From: Microbacterium sp. YJN-G
GTDB lineage: Bacteria; Actinomycetota; Actinomycetes; Actinomycetales; Microbacteriaceae
Length of the DNA: 64,000 nt
Direction: 5' to 3'
NCBI RefSeq assembly: GCF_015040615.1
Contig: NZ_CP060402.1
Span: 992,001 to 1,056,000, forward strand
In this document: one piece after another, positions 55,674 to 63,251 of the stretch
Layout: each line of letters opens with the position of its first letter
Position numbering within the stretch: the first letter of the stretch is position 1
Program-made: the position numbers and the translations under genes
Notes under the pieces: model-generated
The model's database searches: none
The model's input: only the letters and a program-made list of their open reading frames with translations
Told to the model about the DNA's origin: nothing

Positions 55674-56468
55674 ATGCGTTCAGTGAACCGAACAGTTCCG
55701 GTCGGGGTCGAGCGCGCACCGACGGGCGAGGTCTGGCGTGAAGGCCTCGGCGTGGCGATCGCCACGAGTGCCTACGGCATCTCGTTCGGCGCGCTGGCCG
55801 TGGCATCCGGCCTGGATGTCTGGCAGACCAGCGTGCTGAGCCTGCTCATGTTCACCGGCGGCTCGCAGTTCGCCTTCATCGGCGTCTTCGGCGCCGGCGG
55901 ACTGGCCGCGCTGCCCTCCGCCGTCGCCTCGGCCGCGCTGCTCGGCGTGCGCAACGTCGCCTACGGCATGCGGATGTCGCCGATCGTCGGGGGCGGCTTC
56001 TGGCGCCGGGCGGCGGCCGCGCAGGTGACCATCGACGAGTCGACCGCCGTGGCCATCTCCCAGCAGGAGGCGCCGCTGCGCCGGCTCGGCTTCTGGATCA
56101 CCGGCATCGGCGTCTTCGTCGGCTGGAACCTCATGACCCTCGCAGGCGCGCTGCTGGGCGACGTGCTGGGCGATCCGAAGTCGTGGGGTCTGGATGCCGC
56201 TGCCGCAGCCGCCTTCCTCGCCCTGCTGTGGCCGCGGCTGCGCCAGCGGCAGGCGATCGCGGTCGGCGTCGCTGCAGCCGTCGTCGCCGCCTCGCTCACG
56301 CCCGTGCTCATGCCGGGGCTTCCGGTGCTGGTGGCCGCCATCGTGGCGGTCGTGGTCGGCTGGTTCAACTGGCTCGGCAGGGCTGAGGCGCCGACGGCGC
56401 CTCAGCATCCGGATGCCGTGAAGCCGGACGCGGTCACGTCGGACGTGACGAGGGGCGAGCACTCATGA
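55674..56468 (+). CDS. azlC: AzlC-type branched-chain amino acid exporter subunit
   Basis: 264 residues, about seven helices. AzlC motifs: GVAIATSAYGISFGALAVASG, MFTGGSQFAFIGVF and RNVAYGMRMSPIV. With AzlD it exports branched-chain amino acids or azaleucine, like BrnFE. ATG at 55674 is chosen from three in-frame ATGs (55665, 55668, 55674) by the -10 at 55661-55666. The C-terminal 25 residues are an Ala/Pro/Asp tail, longer than usual. Confidence 0.9.
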   Translation: MRSVNRTVPVGVERAPTGEVWREGLGVAIATSAYGISFGALAVASGLDVWQTSVLSLLMFTGGSQFAFIGVFGAGGLAALPSAVASAALLGVRNVAYGMRMSPIVGGGFWRRAAAAQVTIDESTAVAISQQEAPLRRLGFWITGIGVFVGWNLMTLAGALLGDVLGDPKSWGLDAAAAAAFLALLWPRLRQRQAIAVGVAAAVVAASLTPVLMPGLPVLVAAIVAVVVGWFNWLGRAEAPTAPQHPDAVKPDAVTSDVTRGEHS

Positions 56469-56779
56469 GCGTGTGGAGTGCGGTCCTGCTGGCCGCGTGC
56501 ATCTGCGTGGCGCTGAAGGCCTTCGGTTACCTGATCCCGGCGCGGCTGCTGGAGGCTCCGCGCTCCGCGCGGATCTCGGACCTGCTGACGGTCGCCCTGC
56601 TGGGCGCGCTGGTCGCCGTGCAGTCGCTCGGCGCGGGTCAGGCCGTCGTCATCGACGCGCGTGTGCCTGCGGTTCTGGTCGCTGCCGGGCTGCTCTGGAT
56701 GCGTCAGTCGTTCCTCGTCGTGGTCATCGCGGCTGCCGCTGTGGCTGCGCTGCTGCGCCTGGTCGGCTGGGCTGTTTGA
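56465..56779 (+). CDS. azlD: AzlD-type branched-chain amino acid exporter subunit
   Basis: 104 residues, four helices. Small partner of AzlC: WSAVLLAACICVALKAFGYL, then PARLLEAPRSARISDLLTVALL. ATGA overlap with azlC ensures coupled synthesis of the two subunits. Ends in a hydrophobic helix. Downstream, 25 bp, lies an unrelated membrane gene with its own promoter. Confidence 0.9.
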   Translation: MSVWSAVLLAACICVALKAFGYLIPARLLEAPRSARISDLLTVALLGALVAVQSLGAGQAVVIDARVPAVLVAAGLLWMRQSFLVVVIAAAAVAALLRLVGWAV

Positions 56780-56804
56780 AAGGTCGGACGGCTAGGCTGA
56801 GCCG

Positions 56805-57215
56805 GTGCGAAACGTGATCACCCGCGTGCTGTCCTGGCTGGCGGCCTTTCTGGTCGGCGCCGTCTACGGCGTCGCCGCGACGATCGCGCACAGCTTCGCT
56901 CTGGGGCCGGTGCCCGTCGGCCTCATCGTGGGTGCGATCGCCTGTGCCGCACTGCTCACCGCGCTGCGCGCCCTCACCGGCGACCGGTGGGCGGCACTCG
57001 CCGCCGGCGCGGGCATGATGGCGCTCATCCTGCTGATCTCCCAGCGCGGTCCCGGTGGATCGGTCGTCGTACCCGACACGCCGCTCGGCAACGTATGGAT
57101 GTACGTGGCTGCGGCCATCGTCGTGCTCGTCGTGGCCTGGCCGGACTTCTCACGGCTGCGCGCACTGGCGCCGCCGTCGCACGATGGGCGGACCCGGGAC
57201 TCCACCGCGTCGTAG
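56805..57215 (+). CDS. Membrane protein preceding ferredoxin (DUF6113-like)
   Basis: 136 residues, four helices with few loops (AAFLVGAVYGVAATIAHSFAL; GLIVGAIACAALLTAL). It takes the place of the small membrane gene that precedes fdxC and dapC in mycobacteria; the DUF6113 name is from memory. Function unknown. GTG at 56805 with -10 TAGGCT (56793-56798), 6 nt, so leaderless. Confidence 0.7.
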   Translation: MRNVITRVLSWLAAFLVGAVYGVAATIAHSFALGPVPVGLIVGAIACAALLTALRALTGDRWAALAAGAGMMALILLISQRGPGGSVVVPDTPLGNVWMYVAAAIVVLVVAWPDFSRLRALAPPSHDGRTRDSTAS

Positions 57216-57218
57216 ACT
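57213..57218 (+). promoter_or_regulatory. -10 element of fdxA (leaderless)
   Basis: TAGACT, 6 nt before the GTG at 57225; the GGAGGGG that follows is too close to the start to serve as a ribosome site. Confidence 0.6.
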
Positions 57219-57224
57219 GGAGGG

Positions 57225-57545
57225 GTGACGTATGTGATCGCCCTTCCCTGCGTCGACGTCAAGGACCGCGCCTGCGTCGACGAATGTCCCGTGGACTGCA
57301 TCTACGAGGGTGAGCGGATGCTGTACATTCACCCCGACGAATGCGTGGACTGCGGCGCCTGCGAGCCCGTGTGCCCGGTCGAGGCGATCTACTACGAAGA
57401 CGACCTGCCCGAGGAATGGGCCGACTATTACAAGGCCAACGTCGAGTTCTTCGACGAGCTCGGCTCGCCGGGTGGTGCGGCCAAGACCGGCGTGCTGCCC
57501 TTCGACCATCCGCTCGTGGCCGCGCTTCCCCCGCAGGGGGAGTGA
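57225..57545 (+). CDS. fdxA: 7Fe ferredoxin
   Basis: 106 residues. Cys9, Cys17, Cys21, Cys25 and then Cys40, Cys43, Cys46, Cys50 (CVDCGACEPVCPVEAIY), the arrangement of the [3Fe-4S][4Fe-4S] ferredoxins of actinobacteria (FdxC type). A one-electron carrier for cytochromes P450 or other reductases. GTG at 57225, leaderless. Its stop touches the dapC GTG, so they share a transcript. Confidence 0.95.
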   Translation: MTYVIALPCVDVKDRACVDECPVDCIYEGERMLYIHPDECVDCGACEPVCPVEAIYYEDDLPEEWADYYKANVEFFDELGSPGGAAKTGVLPFDHPLVAALPPQGE

Positions 57546-58658
57546 GTGGGAGTCCGCGACCTCGCGAACTACCCGTGGGATGAGGTCGAGCCGTACCGCG
57601 CGCGTGCCACAGCGCATCCGGACGGCCTGGTCGACCTGTCGATCGGCTCGCCCGTCGATCCCACGCCCGAGGTGATCCGCGCGGCGCTCGCCGAGGCCAC
57701 CGACGCGCACGCCTACCCGCAGACCGTGGGAACCCCCGCGCTGCGGGAGGCGATCGTCGACTGGTACGCGCGACGCCGCGGCGTTCCCGACCTCACCACC
57801 GCGAACGTGCTGCCGACCATCGGGTCGAAGGAGCTCGTCGCGCTGCTGCCCCTGCTGCTCGGCCTCGGCCCCGGCGACATCGTCGTGCATCCTCGGGTGG
57901 CGTATCCCACCTACGCCGTCGGTGCGACGGTCGCGGGTGCGACGCCGGTCGCCGCCGACGACCCGGCCGAGTGGCCGGAGGGTGCCAAGCTCATCTGGAT
58001 CAACAGCCCCGGCAACCCCGACGGGCGCACCTGGAACGTCGACGAGCTGGCCGCGGCCGTGCGCAGGGCGCGCGAGCTCGGTGCCGTGCTCGCCGGCGAC
58101 GAGTGCTACGCCGAACTCGGCTGGGAGGGATCCTGGGCCACCGAGCCGATCCCGTCGGTGCTCGACCCGCGCGTGACCGGCGGCACCCGGTCGGGGCTGC
58201 TCAGCGTCTACTCGCTCAGCAAGCAGTCGAACCTGGCCGGCTACCGGGCTGCTCTGGTGGCTGGCTGCTCGCGCATCATCGGCGACCTGCTCACCGCCCG
58301 CAAGCACCTGGGGCTCATGCCGCCGCTGCCCGTGCAGCACGCCATGGCCGTCGCTCTGCGCGACGACGAGCATGTCGCCGTGCAGAAGGAGCTGTACCGG
58401 CAGCGGCGCGCCCTGCTGGCACCGGCGCTGAAGGCGGCCGGCTTCCGCATCGACGGCTCCGAAGCCGGGCTGTACCTGTGGGCGACCGAGGGGCGCGATG
58501 CCTGGGAATCGATGGGACGGCTCGCCGACCTCGGCATCCTGGCCGGTCCCGGCCACTTCTACGGCGACCACTCGGCCGATCACGTGCGCCTCTCGCTCAC
58601 CGCTCCGCTGGAGCGCGTGGCGCAGGCGGCGGAGCGGCTGACGGCATCCGGCGCCTGA
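57546..58658 (+). CDS. dapC: N-succinyldiaminopimelate aminotransferase
   Basis: 370 residues. PLP Lys226 in VYSLSKQSNLAGYRAAL, substrate segment NSPGNPDGR, PTYAVGA; fold-type I aminotransferase. Its place directly after the ferredoxin repeats the mycobacterial fdxC-dapC order, which supports the DapC role in the succinylase branch to diaminopimelate. GTG at 57546, adjacent to the fdxA stop. dapD and dapE are in this window as well. Confidence 0.92.
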   Translation: MGVRDLANYPWDEVEPYRARATAHPDGLVDLSIGSPVDPTPEVIRAALAEATDAHAYPQTVGTPALREAIVDWYARRRGVPDLTTANVLPTIGSKELVALLPLLLGLGPGDIVVHPRVAYPTYAVGATVAGATPVAADDPAEWPEGAKLIWINSPGNPDGRTWNVDELAAAVRRARELGAVLAGDECYAELGWEGSWATEPIPSVLDPRVTGGTRSGLLSVYSLSKQSNLAGYRAALVAGCSRIIGDLLTARKHLGLMPPLPVQHAMAVALRDDEHVAVQKELYRQRRALLAPALKAAGFRIDGSEAGLYLWATEGRDAWESMGRLADLGILAGPGHFYGDHSADHVRLSLTAPLERVAQAAERLTASGA

Positions 58659-58726
58659 GATTTGTCGGGATCGTGAGCCGAACCCGCCATCTCTTGGCGG
58701 ATGTCACAGTAGGCCGGATGCGCCGC

Positions 58727-58732
58727 TAGGCT
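58727..58732 (+). promoter_or_regulatory. -10 element of gltA
   Basis: TAGGCT with GTCACA-like -35 about 18 nt upstream (58703-58708). The transcript would have an ~80-nt leader, in contrast to the leaderless genes nearby. A CCGCCA/TGGCGG hairpin (58684-58700) may end dapC transcription. Confidence 0.45.
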
Positions 58733-58816
58733 GTAAAGGCGATACGGCCGGTCAGCGGCAGGCGCCCTCGGCGCCGCACATCGTCCACCACGACACAGAC
58801 GCAGCAGGAGGTTGGC

Positions 58817-60106
58817 GTGAGCGCAGCTCAGCCCGACAAGGCGACTCTCTCGATCGGTGACACGACCGCGGAGTTCCCTCTGCTGCCATCGACCAGCGGA
58901 GTGGGGAGCATCGACTTCTCCACGCTGACCCGGCAGACCGGTTACACCGGGCTGGACTACGGATTCGTGAACACCGCGTCGACGAAGTCGGCGATCACAT
59001 TCATCGATGGTGACAAGGGCATCCTGCGCTACCGCGGCTACCCGATCGAGCAGATCGCGAAGAACTGCACGTACCTCGAGGTCGCCTGGCTGCTCATCTA
59101 CGGTGAGCTGCCCACGGCTGACGAGCTGGCCGACTTCGATGAGCGAATCCGCCGCCACACGCTGCTGCACGAGGATCTCAAGCACTTCTTCTCGGCCCTG
59201 CCGCACACCGCGCACCCGATGTCGGTGCTCTCCTCGGCAGTCGCGGCGCTCTCGACCTACTACGAGGGCCAGACCGACCCGAACAACCCCGAGCACGTCG
59301 AGCTGAACATGGTGCGCATGCTCGCGAAGCTGCCGGTCATCGCCGCCTACGCGCACAAGAAGAGCGTCGGCCAGGCCTTCCTTTACCCCGACAACTCGCT
59401 GAGCTTCGTCGACAACTTCCTCAAGCTGAACTTCGGCGTGCTGTCGGAGCAGTACGAGGTCAACCCGGTCATGTCGAAGGCGCTCGAGCTGCTGCTGATC
59501 CTGCACGAGGACCACGAGCAGAACGCCTCCACCTCCACGGTGCGCCTGGTCGGTTCGACCGGTGCGAACCAGTTCGCCTCGGTCTCGGCCGGCATCCAGG
59601 CCCTCTCGGGTCCGCTGCACGGCGGCGCGAACGAGGCCGTGCTCACCATGCTCGGTCAGATCCGCGAGTCGGGTCAGAGCGTGCAGCGCTTCGTCGAGCG
59701 GGTGAAGAATAAGGAGGAGGGGGTCAAGCTGATGGGCTTCGGCCACCGGGTCTACAAGAACTACGACCCGCGCGCCAAGCTCGTCAAGGAGGCGGCCGAC
59801 GAGGTGCTCGCCTCGCTGGGCGTCAGCGACCCGCTGCTCGACCTGGCCAAGGAGCTCGAGGAGATCGCCCTCGCGGACGACTACTTCAAGGAGCGTCGCC
59901 TGTACCCGAACGTCGACTTCTACACCGGCGTGATCTACAAGGCGATGGGCTTCCCGACCCGCATGTTCACCGTGCTGTTCGCGATCGGGCGTCTGCCCGG
60001 CTGGCTGGCGCAGTGGCGCGAGCTGAATCTCGACCCGCAGACCAAGATCGGCCGCCCGCAGCAGCTGTACGTCGGCTCGCCCGAGCGCGCGTACCCCGGG
60101 CGCTGA
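58817..60106 (+). CDS. gltA: Citrate synthase (hexameric type II form)
   Basis: 429 residues. Entry of acetyl-CoA to the TCA cycle. Catalytic His in SGPLHGGANE and GFGHRVYK, N-terminal ENP-like domain of the NADH-sensitive Gram-negative/actinobacterial type (FINTASxKS equivalent FVNTASTKSAITFIDGDKG). GTG at 58817 with AGGAGG. Followed by a strong terminator. Confidence 0.97.
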   Translation: MSAAQPDKATLSIGDTTAEFPLLPSTSGVGSIDFSTLTRQTGYTGLDYGFVNTASTKSAITFIDGDKGILRYRGYPIEQIAKNCTYLEVAWLLIYGELPTADELADFDERIRRHTLLHEDLKHFFSALPHTAHPMSVLSSAVAALSTYYEGQTDPNNPEHVELNMVRMLAKLPVIAAYAHKKSVGQAFLYPDNSLSFVDNFLKLNFGVLSEQYEVNPVMSKALELLLILHEDHEQNASTSTVRLVGSTGANQFASVSAGIQALSGPLHGGANEAVLTMLGQIRESGQSVQRFVERVKNKEEGVKLMGFGHRVYKNYDPRAKLVKEAADEVLASLGVSDPLLDLAKELEEIALADDYFKERRLYPNVDFYTGVIYKAMGFPTRMFTVLFAIGRLPGWLAQWRELNLDPQTKIGRPQQLYVGSPERAYPGR

Positions 60107-60126
60107 AGCGCGGATTCCAGACGCGA

Positions 60127-60164
60127 GAAAGCCGGCGATCACCCTCGGGTGGTCGCCGGCTTTC
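60127..60164. terminator. Terminator of gltA
   Basis: Arms GAAAGCCGGCGA (60127-60138) and TCGCCGGCTTTC (60153-60164), with an inner ACC/GGT pair. Confidence 0.8.
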
Positions 60165-60174
60165 GTCGTCTCAG

Positions 60175-60270
60175 GATGCCGGCTCGGGATGCTGGCTCGG
60201 GATGCCGGTGCCGCCGCGTGGGCTTCGCGCGGAGATGTGCGCTTCGCGCGGAGATGTGCGCTTCGCGCGG
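60175..60270. repeat. Short tandem repeats after gltA
   Basis: The 19-bp unit GCTTCGCGCGGAGATGTGC occurs at 60222-60240 and 60241-60259, with a partial third at 60260-60270. Before it, GGCTCGGGATGCT-like units (about 13 bp) repeat at 60180-60212. No ORF with support covers this strip. It lies between convergent genes. Confidence 0.8.
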
Positions 60271-60353
60271 ACGTTCTGCGCAGATCCGTCCGCGGCAGGT
60301 GCAGAAATCCGCGGCAGGTGCTCGGTGCCGGCGGCGGGTTCGTCTGTGTTCGG

Positions 60354-60402
60354 GGGCCCATATGGCTGCCTCGTTCAGGCTGAGGCGGCCATATATGAGC
60401 CC
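60354..60402. repeat. Imperfect palindromic element before the helicase stop
   Basis: GGGCCCATATGGCTGCCTC (60354-60372) pairs, with a two-base bulge and two mismatches, with GAGGCGGCCATATATGAGCCC (60382-60402; 21 nt, split here as GAGGCGGCC and ATATATGAGCCC); loop GTTCAGGCT. Similar size and style to the nadB element. Confidence 0.6.
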
Positions 60403-60424
60403 GCGAACTCGAGGGCGGAGTCGG

Positions 60425-62011
60425 TCAGCGGCCCTGCGGGCGGCTGGCGCGGCGCGAGCCGGCCGGACGGCCCTGGCCCGCGGCACGTGCGCTGTTGTGC
60501 GCGGCGCCGGCGTGGCCCTGTCCGGCAGTGTGGCCCTGGCCCGCAGCGTGAGTCTGGCCGCCGGCGCGACGCGGCTGTGCGTGGCTCTGACCACCGGCGT
60601 TGTGCTGGCCGGTCTGCTCGCGGACCTGACCGGACTGACCGGCACCCGATCCAGCGCCACGTCCGCCGCTGCGACGGCGACGGCCGCCCGAACCGGAGTC
60701 AGCACCTGAGCCCTGGCCCGATGAGCCCTGTCCACCTCGCGACTGACCGCGACCGGACCGGCCCTGCGGCTGAGCCGAGCCGATGCTCTTGGCCCGCGGT
60801 GCGCCCTGCGGCTGCTTCACCACCGGCACGGACTTCACCTTCGCGGCACGATCGCCGACCAGCTCGTCGACGATGGCGGAAGTGGCATCCTCGAGTCCGA
60901 CGGTGATCTGCGCCTTGCGCAGCAGGTCCTTCACGTCGCGGCGCTGCTCCGGCAGCATCAGGGTGACCACGGTGCCGGCGGCGCCGGCGCGTGCGGTGCG
61001 GCCCGAGCGGTGCAGGTACGCCTTGTGCTCGACGGGCGGGTCGACGTGGACGACCAGTTCCACGTCATCGACGTGCACTCCTCGTGCGGCCACGTCGGTC
61101 GCGACGAGCACGCGCACACCGCCGTCGGCGGGGTCGGTGCCGAACGCGGCGAGGTTGCGCTCGCGCGCGTTCTGGCCGAGGTTGCCGTGCAGGTCGACCG
61201 AGGGGATGCCGGCCGAGGTCAGCTGCTTGGCAAGCTTCTTCGCGTGGTGCTTGGTGCGGGTGAACAGGATGCGGCGGCCCATACCCGAGGCGAGGTCCTG
61301 CACCAGCTGCTTCTTGGCGTCCGCGTCGGCGGCGACGAGCACGCGGTGCGTCATCTCGCCCACCGGCACGCTGGCCTCGTCGACCTCGTGGCTGACCGGG
61401 TCGTGCAGGAAGCGCTTGGCGAGCGTGTCGATGCCGCGATCCAGCGTGGCGCTGAACAGCAGGCGCTGCCCGCGCTGCGGGGTGGCGGCGAGGATCCGGG
61501 TGACGCCGGGAAGGAAGCCGAGGTCCGCCATGTGGTCGGCCTCGTCGAGAACGGCGATCTCGACCGAATCCAGCGAGACGACGCCCTGCTTCATGAGGTC
61601 CTCGAGACGGCCGGGGCAGGCCACGACGATGTCCACGCCGTTGCGCAGCGCCTGCTCCTGCGGACGCTGGCTGACGCCGCCGAAGACGGTGGTGACCCGC
61701 ATGCCGGCCGCCTCGGCGAGCGGCTTGATGGTCGCGGCGATCTGCGTCGCCAGTTCACGGGTGGGCGCGAGCACGAGGCCGCGGGGCCGCTGCGACTGGC
61801 GCTTTGATGACGAGGCCGACAGTCGCGCCACCAGGGGCAGCGAGAAGGCGATTGTCTTGCCGCTGCCGGTGCGGCCGCGGCCGAGCAGGTCGCGACCGGC
61901 GAGGGAGTCGGGCAGCGTGTCGCGCTGGATGGCGAACGGCTCGGTCTTGCCGTCGGCGGCGAGCACGTTCGCGAGGGCGGCGGGCACGCCGAGGTCGAGG
62001 AAGGAAGGCAT
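60425..62011 (-). CDS. DEAD-box RNA helicase with low-complexity tail
   Basis: 528 residues. Motif Q region (PFAIQRDTLP), I GRTGSGKT, Ia APTRELATQ, II VLDEADHM, III SAT, V ATDVAARGVHVDD, VI HRSGRTAR. The last ~110 residues are Gly/Gln/Ser/Arg-rich with repeated AGGQxHA and GQGHxAGQG, an RNA-binding type tail. Probably remodels RNA in cold or ribosome assembly. ATG at 62011; a ~150-nt leader reaches back to -10 TAGGCT at 62172-62167. Confidence 0.92.
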   Translation of the reverse strand: MPSFLDLGVPAALANVLAADGKTEPFAIQRDTLPDSLAGRDLLGRGRTGSGKTIAFSLPLVARLSASSSKRQSQRPRGLVLAPTRELATQIAATIKPLAEAAGMRVTTVFGGVSQRPQEQALRNGVDIVVACPGRLEDLMKQGVVSLDSVEIAVLDEADHMADLGFLPGVTRILAATPQRGQRLLFSATLDRGIDTLAKRFLHDPVSHEVDEASVPVGEMTHRVLVAADADAKKQLVQDLASGMGRRILFTRTKHHAKKLAKQLTSAGIPSVDLHGNLGQNARERNLAAFGTDPADGGVRVLVATDVAARGVHVDDVELVVHVDPPVEHKAYLHRSGRTARAGAAGTVVTLMLPEQRRDVKDLLRKAQITVGLEDATSAIVDELVGDRAAKVKSVPVVKQPQGAPRAKSIGSAQPQGRSGRGQSRGGQGSSGQGSGADSGSGGRRRRSGGRGAGSGAGQSGQVREQTGQHNAGGQSHAQPRRAGGQTHAAGQGHTAGQGHAGAAHNSARAAGQGRPAGSRRASRPQGR

Positions 62012-62172
62012 GGTGTGTCTCCGGAAGAAGGCGCAGGGGTACTGCGGGAGGGGGCGACGGCGCGGGTTCGCGCATCGTTCCGCCGCTCGAGATGCCCGCT
62101 GCCGGATACCGGCGCGGAGGTGTTTCGACGACGCAGACGTCTCGCTTCGCGAGGAGCGTCGCATTCAGCCTA
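62012..62172 (-). promoter_or_regulatory. Promoter and long leader of the helicase gene
   Basis: -10 TAGGCT (62172-62167) and about 150 nt of untranslated leader containing the stem CGCTCCTCGCGAAGCGAG. Long leaders are usual for cold-shock-controlled DEAD-box genes; an in-frame ATG 2 nt after the -10 cannot be ruled out as a start. Confidence 0.4.
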
Positions 62173-62220
62173 ACAGTCCCGCCCCGCCCCGCCTGTACAT
62201 ACGCGGAGAAGGAGCGGGAG

Positions 62221-63165
62221 TCAGGCGTGCAGTGCCTCGTTGAGGGTGACGCCGACACCGGTGCGGCGCACGGCCTCGACAGCGCCGCTGAGCGAGTTGC
62301 GGCGGAACAGGATGCCGTCCGCGCCGGACAGCTCGGATGCCTTGACCGTCTGCCTGCCGCCATCGGGAGCGGGAGCGGCGTCGGCCAGCACCACTTTCGT
62401 TCCTCCGGTGACGTAGAGTCCCGCCTCGACGACGCAGTCGTCACCGAGTGAGATGCCGACACCGGCGTTCGCGCCGAGAAGGCTGCGCGCGCCGATCGAG
62501 ATGCGATGCGAGCCGCCGCCCGAGAGGGTGCCCATGATCGAGGCGCCGCCGCCGATGTCGCTGCCGTCGCCGACGATCACGCCCTGCGAGATACGGCCCT
62601 CGACCATCGACGCCCCGAGCGTGCCGGCGTTGAAGTTCACGAAGCCCTCGTGCATGACAGTCGTGCCGGGGGAGAGGTGGGCGCCGAGGCGCACGCGCGA
62701 CGGGTCGGCGATGCGCACTCCCTGGGGCTGGACGTAGTCGGTCAGGCGCGGGAACTTGTCCAGCCCCTGCACCTGGATGCCGTGCCGCTGCAGCCACGGC
62801 CGAAGGCGCGCGGCATCCGTGGGAAGCATCGGGCCGGCATTCGTCCACGCCACCGTGGGCAGGTGGCCGAAGATGCCGTCCAGGCTCAGCCCGTTCGGGC
62901 GTACCAGCAGATGCGAGAGCGCGTGCAGACGCAGGTAGGCATCCACGGTCGAGCCGACAGGCGCATCCAGGTCGATCGTGAGCTCGACGGGCTCGACGAC
63001 GACCGCGCGGCGGTCATCCGGGCCGGTGGCCGCACCCCATGCGGGCGCTTCGGCAGCGGCATCCGGCTCGTCGAGCCCGACCTCCGCGAACCAGGCGTCC
63101 AGGACGGTCCCGTCGGATGCGATCGTGCTCAGGCCCCTGCCCCATACCGTGCGCGTGTTGCTCAT
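62221..63165 (-). CDS. dapD: Tetrahydrodipicolinate N-succinyltransferase (actinobacterial DapD)
   Basis: 314 residues. Left-handed beta-helix hexapeptides (GTTVMHEGFVNFNAG, ISQGVIVGDGSDIGGGAS, SIGARSLLGANAGVGISLG) with an N-terminal domain of the mycobacterial type. It transfers succinyl from succinyl-CoA to tetrahydrodipicolinate in DAP/lysine synthesis. ATG at 63165, -10 TAGCGT (63177-63172), 6 nt. Divergent from dapE, as in mycobacteria. Confidence 0.95.
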   Translation of the reverse strand: MSNTRTVWGRGLSTIASDGTVLDAWFAEVGLDEPDAAAEAPAWGAATGPDDRRAVVVEPVELTIDLDAPVGSTVDAYLRLHALSHLLVRPNGLSLDGIFGHLPTVAWTNAGPMLPTDAARLRPWLQRHGIQVQGLDKFPRLTDYVQPQGVRIADPSRVRLGAHLSPGTTVMHEGFVNFNAGTLGASMVEGRISQGVIVGDGSDIGGGASIMGTLSGGGSHRISIGARSLLGANAGVGISLGDDCVVEAGLYVTGGTKVVLADAAPAPDGGRQTVKASELSGADGILFRRNSLSGAVEAVRRTGVGVTLNEALHA

Positions 63166-63238
63166 CCTGCAACGCTAGCGCGAGCGGCCGTCCCGCCGCT
63201 GGACGTGTGACGGGCGACGACGTGCGCGCACCAGCACC

Positions 63239-63244
63239 TAGGCT
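63239..63244 (+). promoter_or_regulatory. -10 element of dapE (leaderless)
   Basis: TAGGCT, 7 nt before the ATG at 63252. Confidence 0.6.
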
Positions 63245-63251
63245 GGAGGGC

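Noticed and set aside
60222..60270. CRISPR or iteron origin
   Set aside because: Direct tandem units without spacers, no replication gene nearby.
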